From Holophagaceae bacterium (lineage in GTDB: Bacteria; Acidobacteriota; Holophagae; Holophagales; Holophagaceae), in assembly GCA_016720465.1 (NCBI GenBank), contig JADKKO010000004.1:1488001-1552000 (forward strand): DNA of 64,000 nucleotides, given 5' to 3'. Each line of letters starts with the position of its first letter. The stretch's first letter is position 1. The position numbers and the translations under genes were made by a program. The notes under the pieces are model-generated. The model was given only the letters and a program-made list of their open reading frames with translations, made no database searches and was not told where the DNA came from. Shown in pieces: positions 13,442 through 22,335 of this stretch.

Positions 13442-13903
13442 TCAGGATTGGCCGCGTTTGGCTTTGAAGAAGGCTTGGAGCTGGGCCCGGCAGTCGGGTT
13501 CCAGCAGGCCGCCCTTGAAGTCGATGGCGTGGTTCAGGCGGGCGCCTTCCAGGGCGGGCAGGAGGCTGCTCACCCCGACCTTGGGGTCGCTGGCGCCATA
13601 GACCACCCGGGCCACGCGGGCGTGGATCAGCGCGCCGAAGCACATCAGGCAGGGTTCGAGGGTGACGTAGAGGGTGGCGCCGCCCAGCCGGTAGTTCCGC
13701 AGGTAGCCCGCGGCGTCGCGCAGGGCCTGGATTTCCGCATGGGCGGAGGGGTCGTGCAGGGACACGGGGCTGTTGTGGCCCCGGCCCGCCGCCTGGCCCT
13801 CCACCACCAGGATCGCGCCGATGGGGACTTCGTCCCTGCGGGCCGCCAATTCCGCTTCTTCCAGCGCGAGGCGCATGAAATAGAGATCGTCGCTGGACCA
13901 CAT
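13442..13903 (-). CDS. tadA: tRNA adenosine(34) deaminase TadA
   Basis: A 153-residue enzyme that converts adenosine to inosine at the wobble position of tRNA-Arg(ACG). Zinc-site motifs are present: SAHAEIQAL (His ligand and catalytic Glu) and PCLMC (two Cys ligands). It starts MWSSDDLYFMRLALEEAE at 13903; an upstream in-frame ATG (14023) would add a non-homologous extension overlapping the carA promoter region. It lies beside, and is transcribed in the same direction as, tRNA-Ser. Normal family length. Confidence 0.96.
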   Translation of the reverse strand: MWSSDDLYFMRLALEEAELAARRDEVPIGAILVVEGQAAGRGHNSPVSLHDPSAHAEIQALRDAAGYLRNYRLGGATLYVTLEPCLMCFGALIHARVARVVYGASDPKVGVSSLLPALEGARLNHAIDFKGGLLEPDCRAQLQAFFKAKRGQS

Positions 13904-14001
13904 GGGTCCATTGTGGCGGCCTGGGGTTGTTCTTGGTGAAACGATTATTGTCCCGCAACCGGACTGAATAAAACAGCATATTTCTGCATAAATTTCATCG
14001 T

Positions 14002-14007
14002 TATACT
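14002..14007 (+). promoter_or_regulatory. Possible -10 element for carAB
   Basis: TATACT at 14002-14007 in an AT-rich stretch, about 80 bases before carA. The -35 is weak (TTTCTG at 13981, spacing 15). Confidence 0.4.
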
Positions 14008-14012
14008 GTATC

Positions 14013-14029
14013 CGGTTCCCCAAGAACCG
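14013..14029 (+). promoter_or_regulatory. Leader hairpin 1 upstream of carA
   Basis: CGGTTC-CCCAA-GAACCG inverted repeat just after the possible -10. It could be an RNA hairpin in the carA leader or an operator. Confidence 0.4.
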
Positions 14030-14041
14030 ACCTCACCACAG

Positions 14042-14074
14042 CCCTGCGATGCCCGTGCGATCGCGGGGTTTTTT
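14042..14074 (+). terminator. Terminator-like hairpin in the carA leader
   Basis: CCCTGCGAT pairs with ATCGCGGGG (one T-G pair) around a 9-base loop and is followed directly by six T. It ends 13 bases before the carA ATG, so it would act as an attenuator rather than as an end of another gene on this strand. Confidence 0.6.
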
Positions 14075-14087
14075 CAGGGGGAAAGCC

Positions 14088-15170
14088 ATGCGGGCCTATC
14101 TGATCCTCAAGGACGGCGCGGCATTCAGGGGCCGCGCGCCCTTGGGCTTCGGCGGCGCCGGCGAGGCGGTCTTCACCACGGCCATGGCGGGCTACCAGGA
14201 GATCCTCACGGATCCGAGCTTCGCGGGGCAGCTCGTGGCCATGACTTTCCCGGAACAAGGCATCTATGGAATCCATCCGGATCTGAAGGAATCGTCGAGG
14301 CCCTGGGCCACTGGCATGCTCTGCCGAAGGGTTTCCGGCACGCCGGACCACCGGCTGTCGGAGAGCGACCTAGGTGGATGGCTCAAGCGGCACCGCATTC
14401 CCCTGATGACCGAATTGGACACCCGCGCGCTCACCCAGCGCATCAGGGACGCCGGATCGCAGCCGGCGGTCATCTGGACCGAATCCGACGGCAGCCTGGA
14501 GGCAGGCATGGCCAAGGCCGCCGCGCTCCCGGACATGGCCGGCCAGGCGCTCTGCTCGGCGGTGAGCTGCAAGGACCGCTATGAAGTGGCCAACGAGGAG
14601 GCGAAGTTCCGTGTCTCCGTGCTGGATGGCGGCATCAAGGATTCCATCCTGAAATTGCTGCACTCGGCTGGCATGCACCTGGAGGTTTTCCCCTGGGATA
14701 CGCCCGCCGCAGAATTGCTGGCGCCGCGCTTCCACGGCGTCTTCCTCAGCAACGGCCCCGGCGATCCGGCGGCGCTGCCCGGAATGCAGGGCGAGGTGGC
14801 CAAACTGATCGGCGAACGGCCGGTGTTCGGGATCTGCCTCGGCCACCAGCTGCTCGGCCATGCCTTCGGGGGGTCCACCTTCAAGCTTAAATTCGGCCAT
14901 CGCGGCGCCAACCAGCCGGTCCTGGATCTGCAGACCGGCCGGGTGGAGATCACCGCGCAGAACCACGGCTTCGCGGTGGATGACAAGGGCCTGCCCCCGG
15001 ACATCGAAGTGACCCACCGGCACTTGAGCGACGACACGGTGGAGGGTTTGCGGCACAGGACGCTGCCGATCTTCTCCTTGCAGCATCATCCGGAGGCGAG
15101 CCCGGGCCCTCACGATGCGCGGGGGGCCTTCGGGAGGTTCGTGAAGCTGATGGACGATTTCCACAAATGA
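14088..15170 (+). CDS. carA: Carbamoyl-phosphate synthase small (glutaminase) subunit
   Basis: A 360-residue subunit that hydrolyses glutamine and passes ammonia to CarB for pyrimidine and arginine synthesis. The N-terminal CPSase domain starts AYLILKDGAAFRGRAPLGF. The C-terminal class I glutamine amidotransferase domain shows SNGPGDP, the nucleophile elbow FGICLGHQLL (catalytic Cys) and QHHPEASPGP (His-Glu). ATG 14088 (MRAYLIL) was chosen because it follows the leader hairpin and matches the family start. carB follows after a palindromic spacer. Confidence 0.98.
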   Translation: MRAYLILKDGAAFRGRAPLGFGGAGEAVFTTAMAGYQEILTDPSFAGQLVAMTFPEQGIYGIHPDLKESSRPWATGMLCRRVSGTPDHRLSESDLGGWLKRHRIPLMTELDTRALTQRIRDAGSQPAVIWTESDGSLEAGMAKAAALPDMAGQALCSAVSCKDRYEVANEEAKFRVSVLDGGIKDSILKLLHSAGMHLEVFPWDTPAAELLAPRFHGVFLSNGPGDPAALPGMQGEVAKLIGERPVFGICLGHQLLGHAFGGSTFKLKFGHRGANQPVLDLQTGRVEITAQNHGFAVDDKGLPPDIEVTHRHLSDDTVEGLRHRTLPIFSLQHHPEASPGPHDARGAFGRFVKLMDDFHK

Positions 15171-15176
15171 ATTCAC

Positions 15177-15239
15177 AACCGCGAAAATCGCGAAAGGACG
15201 CGAAAAAACATTTCGCGGAATTTCGCGGCTTTCGCGGTT
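15177..15239. repeat. Palindromic intergenic repeat between carA and carB
   Basis: Three CGCGAAA units on the left (AACCGCGAAAATCGCGAAAG and on) are mirrored by TTTCGCG units on the right ending TTTCGCGGTT, forming a long hairpin with an AAACA-like loop. It has no T-run, so it looks like a REP-like element or an mRNA-stabilising hairpin inside the operon. Confidence 0.8.
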
Positions 15240-15258
15240 CCACTATTTTTGGTGAGCC

Positions 15259-18200
15259 ATGCCCAAGCGAACTGATCTGAAGAGCGTCCTCGTCCTCGGC
15301 AGCGGCCCCATCCAGATCGGGCAGGCCTGCGAGTTCGATTACTCAGGCACCCAGGCCTTGAAGGCCCTCCGTGAAGAGGGCATCCGCACGATCCTGCTGA
15401 ATTCCAATCCGGCGAGCATCATGACTGATCCCGAGCGGGCGGATGCGACCTACCTGGAGCCGCTCACGCTGACGGTGCTCGAAAAAATCATCCAGACGGA
15501 AAGGCCGGATGCGATCCTGCCGACCGTGGGGGGCCAGACGGCGCTGAACCTGGCCATGGAAGCCCATCAAAGCGGTGTGCTGGAGGCATACGGCGTGAAG
15601 CTCATCGGCGCGCAGCCCGCGGCCATCGAACGCGGCGAGGACCGGAAGGTCTTCAAGGCGCTCATGGATGAACTGGGCCTGGAGACCTGCCGCGGGGGCT
15701 TCGCGCACACCATGGACGAAGCCAGGGAACTGCTCCATGCGACCGGATTTCCGGCGATCATCCGGCCTTCGTTCACGCTGGGCGGCAGCGGCGGGGGCAT
15801 CGCCTACAACATCGAGGAGTTCGACACCATCTGCCAGCGGGGCCTGGACCTTTCGCCCACCAAGCAGTTGCTCATCGAAGAAAGCATCCTGGGCTGGAAG
15901 GAGTTCGAGCTGGAAGTGGTGCGGGACCTGGATGACAACGTGGAGGTCATCTGCTCCATCGAGAACTTGGATCCCATGGGCATCCACACCGGCGACAGCA
16001 TCACGGTCGCGCCTGCGCTGACCCTGACGGATCCCGAATACCAGCGCATGCGGAACGCGGCGATCGCGGTGATCCGGGGCGTGGGCGTGGAGACCGGCGG
16101 GTCCAACATCCAGTTCGCGCTGAACCCGGAGGATGCCCGCATCATCGTCATCGAGATGAATCCGCGGGTTTCCCGCAGCTCTGCGCTGGCCTCGAAGGCC
16201 ACGGGCTTTCCCATCGCCTGGGTGGCCACGAAACTCGCGCTGGGCTACCGGCTCTGGGAATTGCCGAATGTGATCACGGGCCGCACCAAGGCCGCCTTCG
16301 AACCGGTCCTGGATTACATCGTCGTCAAGATCCCCCGCTTCACCTTCGAGAAATTCCCCCAGGCCGAGAAGGTGCTGGGAACCCAGATGAAGAGCGTCGG
16401 CGAAGTCATGGCCATCGGCCGGACTTTCCAGGAAGCCCTGCAGAAAGGCTTGCGCTCGCTGGAGGAAGGCCACCAGGGCTTCAGCGGCGCCATGGAAGGA
16501 AAGCTGGACCTGGCGCGGCTCCGCGAGCATCTCCTGATTCCGGGGCCCGAGCGGGTCTTCTGGCTCTACCACGCCCTGAAAGCCGGCCACCGGGTGGAGG
16601 AATTGCACCGCCTGACGAAGATCGCCGAGTGGTTCCTGAGGGAAATGGAGGAGATCGTGGTCCTCGAGGGGCGCCTCCGGGGCTTCGGGCTGGAGCGCCT
16701 GCCCGGAGACCTGCTGGAGAAGGCCAAGCGGGCGGGGTTCAGCGACGGGCAGATCGCGGCCTGCTGCGGCGGGGCCGACACCGAGGTGAAAGCCCGCCGG
16801 CATGCCCTGGGCATCCATCCGGTCTTCAAGCGCGTGGACACCTGCGCGGGGGAATTCGAAGCGGAAACACCCTATCTGTACTCCACCTGGGAATACGGCC
16901 AGGAAGGCGAAACGGATGGCAACGAGGCACCGCCGTCGGGCCGTAAAAAGGCCATCGTTTTGGGCAGCGGCCCCAACCGCATCGGGCAGGGCGTGGAGTT
17001 CGACTGCTGCTGCGTGCAGGCGGTGGAGGCCATCCGCTCCGCCGGGGTGGAGGCCATCCTCATCAACTGCAATCCCGAGACCGTCAGCACGGATTTCGAC
17101 ACCTCCGACCGGCTCTATTTCGAGCCGCTCACCCATGAACACGTCAAAGCCATCGTGCGGCGCGAGGCCCAGAACGGGGACCTGCTGGGCGTCTTCACGC
17201 AGTTCGGAGGCCAGACCCCGCTGAAACTGTCCGGGCGCCTGCATGCCGAAGGCGTGCCGCTGCTGGGGACTTCACACCAGACGATCATGGATGCCGAGGA
17301 CCGCGAACGCTTTGGCCATGTGCTCTCGCGCCTCGACATTCCGGTGGCCAAGTGGGGCATGGCGTTCAGTTTCGATCAGGCCCGCGCCGTGGCCCATCAA
17401 ATCGGATATCCGGTCATGGTGCGGCCCAGTTTCGTATTGGGCGGCCGCGCCATGGCCGTGGTGTTCGATGACGAAGGACTTTCAAAATACATGCGCGAGG
17501 CCACCGCAGTGAACGAGGACCAGCCGGTGCTGCTGGACCGCTACCTGGACGGCGCGCAGGAACTGGACGTGGACCTGGTCTGCGATGGCCAGGAAGTCCG
17601 CATCGCCGGGGTCATGGCCCACATCGAAGAGGCCGGCATCCACAGCGGCGACAGCTTCGCGGTGTTCCCTGCCATGGGCGTCGAAGAATCCGTGCTCGAA
17701 ACGGTGCGGATGCAGAGCCGGAAACTGGCGCTGGAACTGGGCGTCCATGGCCTGATGAACCTGCAATGGGCCATCAAGGACGGCATCGCCTACTGCCTGG
17801 AAGCCAATCCAAGGGCCAGCCGCACGGTGCCCTTCATCAGCAAGGCCACGGGCGTGAATTGGGCGGGCGTCGCCGCGCGCATCGGCCTCGGCCAATCCCT
17901 GTCCGAGCAGAACATCAGCGATGGGGAAGCCCTGGCCGTGGCGGTCAAGGGCGTTGTCTTCCCCTTCGCCAAGTTCCCCGGCGTGGATCCGGTGCTGGGC
18001 CCCGAAATGAAGTCCACGGGCGAGGTCATGGGCATCGGCGGCACCTTCGGCGAAGCCTATGCGAAGGCCCTGATCGCCGCGGGCGTGCCCCTGCCGCTTT
18101 CGGGCACCGTGTTCCTCAGCGTCAACGACCACGACAAGCCGAAACTCTCCGAATTGGCGAAGAAGCTCACGGCCCTTGGATTCGCGCTCTGCGCCACCGA

Positions 18201-18498
18201 GGGCACCGCGCGCCATTTGGAACATGCGGACGACCTCAAAGTGCGCCATATCTTCAAGGTCAACGAAGGGCGTCCCCATGCGGTGGACCTCTTGAAAAAC
18301 GGCGAGATCGACTGGGTCATCAACACGCCCCTGGGCCGCGAGGCCTATTTCGACGAGGGCGCCATCCGCAAGGAATCCCTGCGGCTGAAAATCCCCTGCC
18401 TCACCAACCTCAACGCCGCGCTGGCCGCCTGCGAAGCCGTGGAGACTCTGCGGGGGGAGACGCGGGTGCGGCGGCTTCAGAGCCTGATGCGGCCGTGA
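15259..18498 (+). CDS. carB: Carbamoyl-phosphate synthase large subunit
   Basis: A 1079-residue protein of normal family length. Two homologous halves each carry an ATP-grasp unit: the first opens VLVLGSGPIQIGQACEFDYS, the second KAIVLGSGPNRIGQGVEFD. The first half makes carboxy-phosphate and carbamate; the second phosphorylates carbamate. The C-terminal ~140 residues are the MGS-like allosteric domain (ALGFALCATEGTARHLEHAD). It forms the CarAB complex with the gene just upstream. The ATG at 15259 comes 20 bases after the palindromic repeat. Confidence 0.98.
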   Translation: MPKRTDLKSVLVLGSGPIQIGQACEFDYSGTQALKALREEGIRTILLNSNPASIMTDPERADATYLEPLTLTVLEKIIQTERPDAILPTVGGQTALNLAMEAHQSGVLEAYGVKLIGAQPAAIERGEDRKVFKALMDELGLETCRGGFAHTMDEARELLHATGFPAIIRPSFTLGGSGGGIAYNIEEFDTICQRGLDLSPTKQLLIEESILGWKEFELEVVRDLDDNVEVICSIENLDPMGIHTGDSITVAPALTLTDPEYQRMRNAAIAVIRGVGVETGGSNIQFALNPEDARIIVIEMNPRVSRSSALASKATGFPIAWVATKLALGYRLWELPNVITGRTKAAFEPVLDYIVVKIPRFTFEKFPQAEKVLGTQMKSVGEVMAIGRTFQEALQKGLRSLEEGHQGFSGAMEGKLDLARLREHLLIPGPERVFWLYHALKAGHRVEELHRLTKIAEWFLREMEEIVVLEGRLRGFGLERLPGDLLEKAKRAGFSDGQIAACCGGADTEVKARRHALGIHPVFKRVDTCAGEFEAETPYLYSTWEYGQEGETDGNEAPPSGRKKAIVLGSGPNRIGQGVEFDCCCVQAVEAIRSAGVEAILINCNPETVSTDFDTSDRLYFEPLTHEHVKAIVRREAQNGDLLGVFTQFGGQTPLKLSGRLHAEGVPLLGTSHQTIMDAEDRERFGHVLSRLDIPVAKWGMAFSFDQARAVAHQIGYPVMVRPSFVLGGRAMAVVFDDEGLSKYMREATAVNEDQPVLLDRYLDGAQELDVDLVCDGQEVRIAGVMAHIEEAGIHSGDSFAVFPAMGVEESVLETVRMQSRKLALELGVHGLMNLQWAIKDGIAYCLEANPRASRTVPFISKATGVNWAGVAARIGLGQSLSEQNISDGEALAVAVKGVVFPFAKFPGVDPVLGPEMKSTGEVMGIGGTFGEAYAKALIAAGVPLPLSGTVFLSVNDHDKPKLSELAKKLTALGFALCATEGTARHLEHADDLKVRHIFKVNEGRPHAVDLLKNGEIDWVINTPLGREAYFDEGAIRKESLRLKIPCLTNLNAALAACEAVETLRGETRVRRLQSLMRP

Positions 18499-18569
18499 CC
18501 GCAGTCACCCCTCCTGCGCTCTAGAGTTTCAAGGTGGCGGCGTCTGGATCCAGCCGCGCGGAGATGACC

Positions 18570-20018
18570 ATGGAAAGCCTGCTCGCGGGCCTCGAGCCCC
18601 AAACGCTTTGGGATTATTTTTCGGAGCTTTCAAAGATCCCCAGGGGGTCCAAGAACGAGGCGGCCGCGGCCGAATGGGTGGCCGAGCAGGGCCGCGGGCT
18701 CGGCTGCAAGGTCGAGCGCGATGAAGTGGGCAACGTGCTCATCCGCAAGGCCGCTTCGCCTGGCCGCGAAGGCCGCCCTGTGGCCTGCCTCCAGGCGCAC
18801 GTGGACATGGTCTGCGAAAAGAATGAAAACACCTCCCACGACTTCACGCGCGATCCCATCCGGCTGGTTCGGGACGGGGATCTGCTGCGGGCCAGCGGCA
18901 CCACGCTGGGCGCCGACAACGGCATCGGGGTCTGCGCAGCGCTGGCGGTGCTGGCGAGCCGCGACATCGAGCACGGCCCCTTGGAAGTCATCGTGACCAT
19001 CGACGAGGAGACGGGCCTCACCGGCGCCAACGGCATCCAGCCGGGCTGGCTGCAAGCGAAGTACCTGCTCAATCTGGACAGCGAAGAAGAAGGTTTCCTG
19101 ACCATCGGCTGCGCCGGGGGCGAGGACACCATCGCCACGCGCAGGCTGTCCATGGAGCCGCCTAAGTCAGGCACCCGCCCCTATCGCCTGAAGGTCTCCG
19201 GACTGAAGGGCGGTCACTCCGGCATCGACATCCATGCAGGCCGGGGCAATGCCATCCGATTGCTGGCCCAGGCGCTCCGGGCCCTGAAACCGGGATTCGA
19301 ATTCCAGTTGGCCTCCATCAGGGGCGGCAACAAGCGCAATGCCATCCCCCGCGAGGCCTTCGCCGTCCTGTTCCTGGATCCGGCCCAGGAATCGGCGTTC
19401 CAGGCCGAATTGGCCCGCCATGAGTCGCACTGGAAAGCCGCCTTCGGCGCATTCGACCCGGGCCTCGCCTTCGCCCTGGAGCCGGGCCAGGGGGACCGGG
19501 CCATGTCCGAGCCGGATGCGGCCGCGGTCCTCTGCCTCCTGCTGGCGCTTCCACACGGCGTGGAAGCCATGAGCCCAGGCATCGCCGGGCTGGTGCAGAC
19601 CTCCACCAACCTGGGCGTCATCGAAACCTCCGAAGGCTCCGTGGAGGTCAACCTGCTCACCCGCAGTTCCATCAATGCGTCCAAGGTAGCGCTGGGGGAG
19701 CGCATCGCCGCGATCTGCGCGCTGGCGGGTTTCGAATCCCGGCGCTCGGGCGGCTACCCGGGCTGGAAGCCGGAGCCGGATGCCTCGCTTGTGAAACTCG
19801 TCAATGATGCGAACCAACAGGTCTTCGGCAAGGCGCTCAACATCGTGGCGATCCATGCCGGCCTGGAATGCGGCTTGATCGGCGAAAAATATCCCGGAAT
19901 GGAGATGGTCTCCTTCGGGCCGAACATGTGGGATGTGCACACGCCCGACGAGCACGTGAGCCTTCCTTCGGTGGAAGCTTTCTGGAAGCTGCTGGTGGCG
20001 GTGCTGGAGCGGGTCTGA
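18570..20018 (+). CDS. pepD: Aminoacyl-histidine dipeptidase (PepD, M20C)
   Basis: A 482-residue cytosolic metallopeptidase that cleaves Xaa-His and other dipeptides. Zinc-site motifs are visible: QAHVDMVCEKN (first His-Asp), TTLGADNGIGVC (bridging Asp) and DEETGLTGAN (catalytic Glu-Glu). The C-terminal part has HAGLECGLIGEKYPGMEMVSFGP-like sequence with the last ligands. GGAG lies a suitable distance before ATG 18570; ATG 18564 and GTG 18534 are also in frame. It follows carB by about 70 bases. Confidence 0.95.
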   Translation: MESLLAGLEPQTLWDYFSELSKIPRGSKNEAAAAEWVAEQGRGLGCKVERDEVGNVLIRKAASPGREGRPVACLQAHVDMVCEKNENTSHDFTRDPIRLVRDGDLLRASGTTLGADNGIGVCAALAVLASRDIEHGPLEVIVTIDEETGLTGANGIQPGWLQAKYLLNLDSEEEGFLTIGCAGGEDTIATRRLSMEPPKSGTRPYRLKVSGLKGGHSGIDIHAGRGNAIRLLAQALRALKPGFEFQLASIRGGNKRNAIPREAFAVLFLDPAQESAFQAELARHESHWKAAFGAFDPGLAFALEPGQGDRAMSEPDAAAVLCLLLALPHGVEAMSPGIAGLVQTSTNLGVIETSEGSVEVNLLTRSSINASKVALGERIAAICALAGFESRRSGGYPGWKPEPDASLVKLVNDANQQVFGKALNIVAIHAGLECGLIGEKYPGMEMVSFGPNMWDVHTPDEHVSLPSVEAFWKLLVAVLERV

Positions 20019-20093
20019 TCCGGATTCCCCGCCCTGGAGGAATCAATCGCCAGCGCTTGCCAGGTCGAGAGATACTGCAACGCTGGAGCGCTC

Positions 20094-20504
20094 ATGACCG
20101 GCAACCTCGACGACCGCATCAAGTCCTTCATGGCTTCGGGCCCCTACGCGGTGGTCGGAGCCAGCCCGGACCGCGGGAAATACGGCAACAAAGTGCTGCG
20201 GGCCTACCAGCAGCGCGGGATGGAGGTCTACCCCATCAATCCCAGGGCCTTGGAGATCGAGGGGCTGAAGGCCTATGCCACCCTGGCGGATGTGCCGGTG
20301 AAGCTGCGCGCGCTCTCCGTCATCACGCCACCGGCCATCACGGAACAAGTGGTGGAAGCCGCCGCCGCCGCCGGAATCCGCATGGTCTGGATGCAGCCGG
20401 GCGCCGAAAGTTACGAAGCCATCCGGAAGGCCGAGGAGCTGGGAATGGAGGTCATCGCCGGCGGTCCCTGTTTCCTGGTGCTGGCGCATTACAGGGAATT
20501 CTGA
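20094..20504 (+). CDS. CoA-binding protein (YccU family)
   Basis: A 136-residue single-domain Rossmann protein. The opening YAVVGASPDRGKYGNKVLRA and the segments VYPINPRA and RMVWMQPGAESYEA are characteristic of the CoA-binding domain related to succinyl-CoA ligase alpha subunits. Stand-alone members bind CoA; the cellular role is not well defined. It lies downstream of pepD on the same strand with a 75-base gap and converges with the PAP2 gene. Confidence 0.93.
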   Translation: MTGNLDDRIKSFMASGPYAVVGASPDRGKYGNKVLRAYQQRGMEVYPINPRALEIEGLKAYATLADVPVKLRALSVITPPAITEQVVEAAAAAGIRMVWMQPGAESYEAIRKAEELGMEVIAGGPCFLVLAHYREF

Positions 20505-20511
20505 TGCTTGA

Positions 20512-21108
20512 TCAGGCGCCGCCCATCCAGGTGAATGCTTTGAAGGCCGCCCAACCGACCACCGCGCCAAAGGGCAGATCGATGAGGTAGTGCTGCTTGG
20601 TGAACAGGCAGGAGATGGCTATGAGCACGGGGAACGCGAAGGCCGCGGGGCCCAGGCTGGCCTTGGCGTGGAAGGCGGTGAGCACGGCCACGGACACATG
20701 CATGCTGGGAAAACAGTTGGAGGGCGCGTCGAACTTCTGCACGAAGCGCAGAAAGCGTCTGGATAGGCCATCGCCCTGGGCGAGCTCCCGCCAGCGCTCC
20801 GGCGTTTCGACCGGAAACAGCAGGAAGAAAGCCATCTGAATTCCCAGCAGCACGAAGAAACTCATGGCCAGGTGGTTGAAGTGCCGGGGCGAGCCCACCA
20901 CCCAGTTCAGGTAGACGATGGCCGGGTAGTAGAGGAAGCTGTAGACCCAAGCCCACACGGGCCAGAAGGGGATCAGGTCATCCACCTTGGTGCTGAACCG
21001 GAGCACGGGCCGCAGGCGCTGGCGCTGGCACCAGAAGTAGAACTGGTAGACCCCGAAAATGAGGAAGAGGGTCATGAACAGATGGATCAAGTAGTCGCTG
21101 CGCTGCAT
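20512..21108 (-). CDS. PAP2-superfamily membrane phosphatase-like protein
   Basis: A 198-residue membrane protein with about six hydrophobic segments. PAP2 motifs are visible: CFPSMHVSVAVL (the SxxH-like box with the catalytic His) and TKQHYLIDLPFGAVVG (the final H-x3-D box). The first box (KxxxxxxRP) is not obvious. This layout suits PAP2_3-type lipid phosphatases or phosphotransferases (inositol phosphorylceramide synthase-like). The substrate is probably a membrane lipid phosphate, but that is inference. Confidence 0.87.
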   Translation of the reverse strand: MQRSDYLIHLFMTLFLIFGVYQFYFWCQRQRLRPVLRFSTKVDDLIPFWPVWAWVYSFLYYPAIVYLNWVVGSPRHFNHLAMSFFVLLGIQMAFFLLFPVETPERWRELAQGDGLSRRFLRFVQKFDAPSNCFPSMHVSVAVLTAFHAKASLGPAAFAFPVLIAISCLFTKQHYLIDLPFGAVVGWAAFKAFTWMGGA

Positions 21109-21132
21109 TGCGGGAGGCCTCCAGGCGCCACA

Positions 21133-21150
21133 AGGGCCCCAAGGGGCCCT
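21133..21150. repeat. 8-bp perfect hairpin AGGGCCCC-AA-GGGGCCCT
   Basis: It sits between the divergent PAP2 and FabD-like genes, without a T-run on either side. It could be an operator-like palindrome or just a stable hairpin. Confidence 0.45.
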
Positions 21151-21257
21151 CGTCGCTTTGAGTCTATTTCAAAATAGTCCGGGGTCAGGCCGTTTTGGCA
21201 AAATATGCCGTTGCGACAAACTGATCCGGTCCTGGAGATTTTCATGAACGTGCATTC

Positions 21258-22166
21258 TTGACGGCCCCGCTTCTGCTCTTTCCGGGCCAGGCCACCGAAT
21301 CGATCGGGATGTCCGAGGGCTGGACATCCAACCCGGAATGGATTGATACCATGGCGGAAGCCGAGGCCACCACGGGGTATGCGCTGCGCGGCTGGATGTC
21401 CCATGGCCCCCTGGAAGCGCTCCGCGCCCAGCGCCACGCGCCCTGCGTGGTGCTGGCCCACTCCGTGGGGCTGTACCGCGCCCAGCGGGCCGCTGGAATG
21501 CCGCTGCCCGCAGGCGCCTCGGGCCATTCCATGGGCTTCTTTTCCGCCATCGTGGCCGCGGAGGTGGTTCCCCTGGCGGCCACCCTGGAACTCATCAATG
21601 CCACCGAAGACTGCGCCGAGGCCCGCTTTCCGCCTGGCCAGATGGGCATGGCCTTCGTCATCGGCATCAGCGAGCCGGAAATCCGCAAGATCCTGGACCG
21701 GCATCCGGAACTGCTGTTTTCCAACATCAACGGGAAGGCTCAGTTCACGGTTTCAGGGCCGCGGACCGCGCTGCACGCTTTCATTTCAGAAGTGACCCCG
21801 GATTCGTTGAAATGCGGGCTGCTGCCGGTGCGGCATCCGCTTCATTGCGATCACATGGCGCCTCTGATCCCCCGCATCAAAGCGCGCCTGGAGGCCTGGG
21901 TCCCGAAGGATCCTGCCTTTCCGCTCATCTCGCCCCTGGACGGACGCCGTCTGGAGGGGGGCTTCGAAGCCTGGGAAGAAACCATCGTCAGCATCGCCTC
22001 CGCTGTGAACTGGCCGATGGCGGTGATGGGATTGAAAGGATTGCAGGGGGAGGCAGGGCCATGCTTCGAATGCGGTTTTGGATCGCAGTTGAAGAATCTG
22101 ACGGGTTGGATCGACCGCGGCTTGAGGGTCGAAAGCCTCCAGCAGCAACACTCCTGGAAGCGATGA
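21258..22166 (+). CDS. Malonyltransferase/acyltransferase-domain protein (FabD-like)
   Basis: A 302-residue acyltransferase. It opens APLLLFPGQATESIGM, carries the nucleophile elbow SGHSMGFFSA (catalytic Ser) and the downstream His in VRHPLHCDHM, as in malonyl-CoA:ACP transacylases and PKS AT domains. The set around the usual RQ pair is less clear, so substrate is uncertain. The only in-frame start before the homology is TTG 21258. It overlaps the stop of a five-codon ORF (ATG 21244, TGA 21259), suggesting translational coupling. No other fab gene is adjacent. Confidence 0.87.
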   Translation: MTAPLLLFPGQATESIGMSEGWTSNPEWIDTMAEAEATTGYALRGWMSHGPLEALRAQRHAPCVVLAHSVGLYRAQRAAGMPLPAGASGHSMGFFSAIVAAEVVPLAATLELINATEDCAEARFPPGQMGMAFVIGISEPEIRKILDRHPELLFSNINGKAQFTVSGPRTALHAFISEVTPDSLKCGLLPVRHPLHCDHMAPLIPRIKARLEAWVPKDPAFPLISPLDGRRLEGGFEAWEETIVSIASAVNWPMAVMGLKGLQGEAGPCFECGFGSQLKNLTGWIDRGLRVESLQQQHSWKR

Positions 22167-22335
22167 CCGCCGCTGGCCGGGGTACCTCCGCCGCGCCCGC
22201 AGGCCGAAAGCAGCCCAGGAAACAGGAATCGGAACCTCCTGCTCCTAGCAGCCAACCCGAATTTGGCCTAGGATCGAGTTCTTCCAATCCCTTTTGATCG
22301 ACCCACCCCACCTTTGGCACCGGCCTCTTCCGACC

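Noticed and set aside
15343..17244. Long minus-strand ORF opposite carB
   Set aside because: It is a shadow of the GC-rich carB codons; carB has full family motifs on the plus strand.
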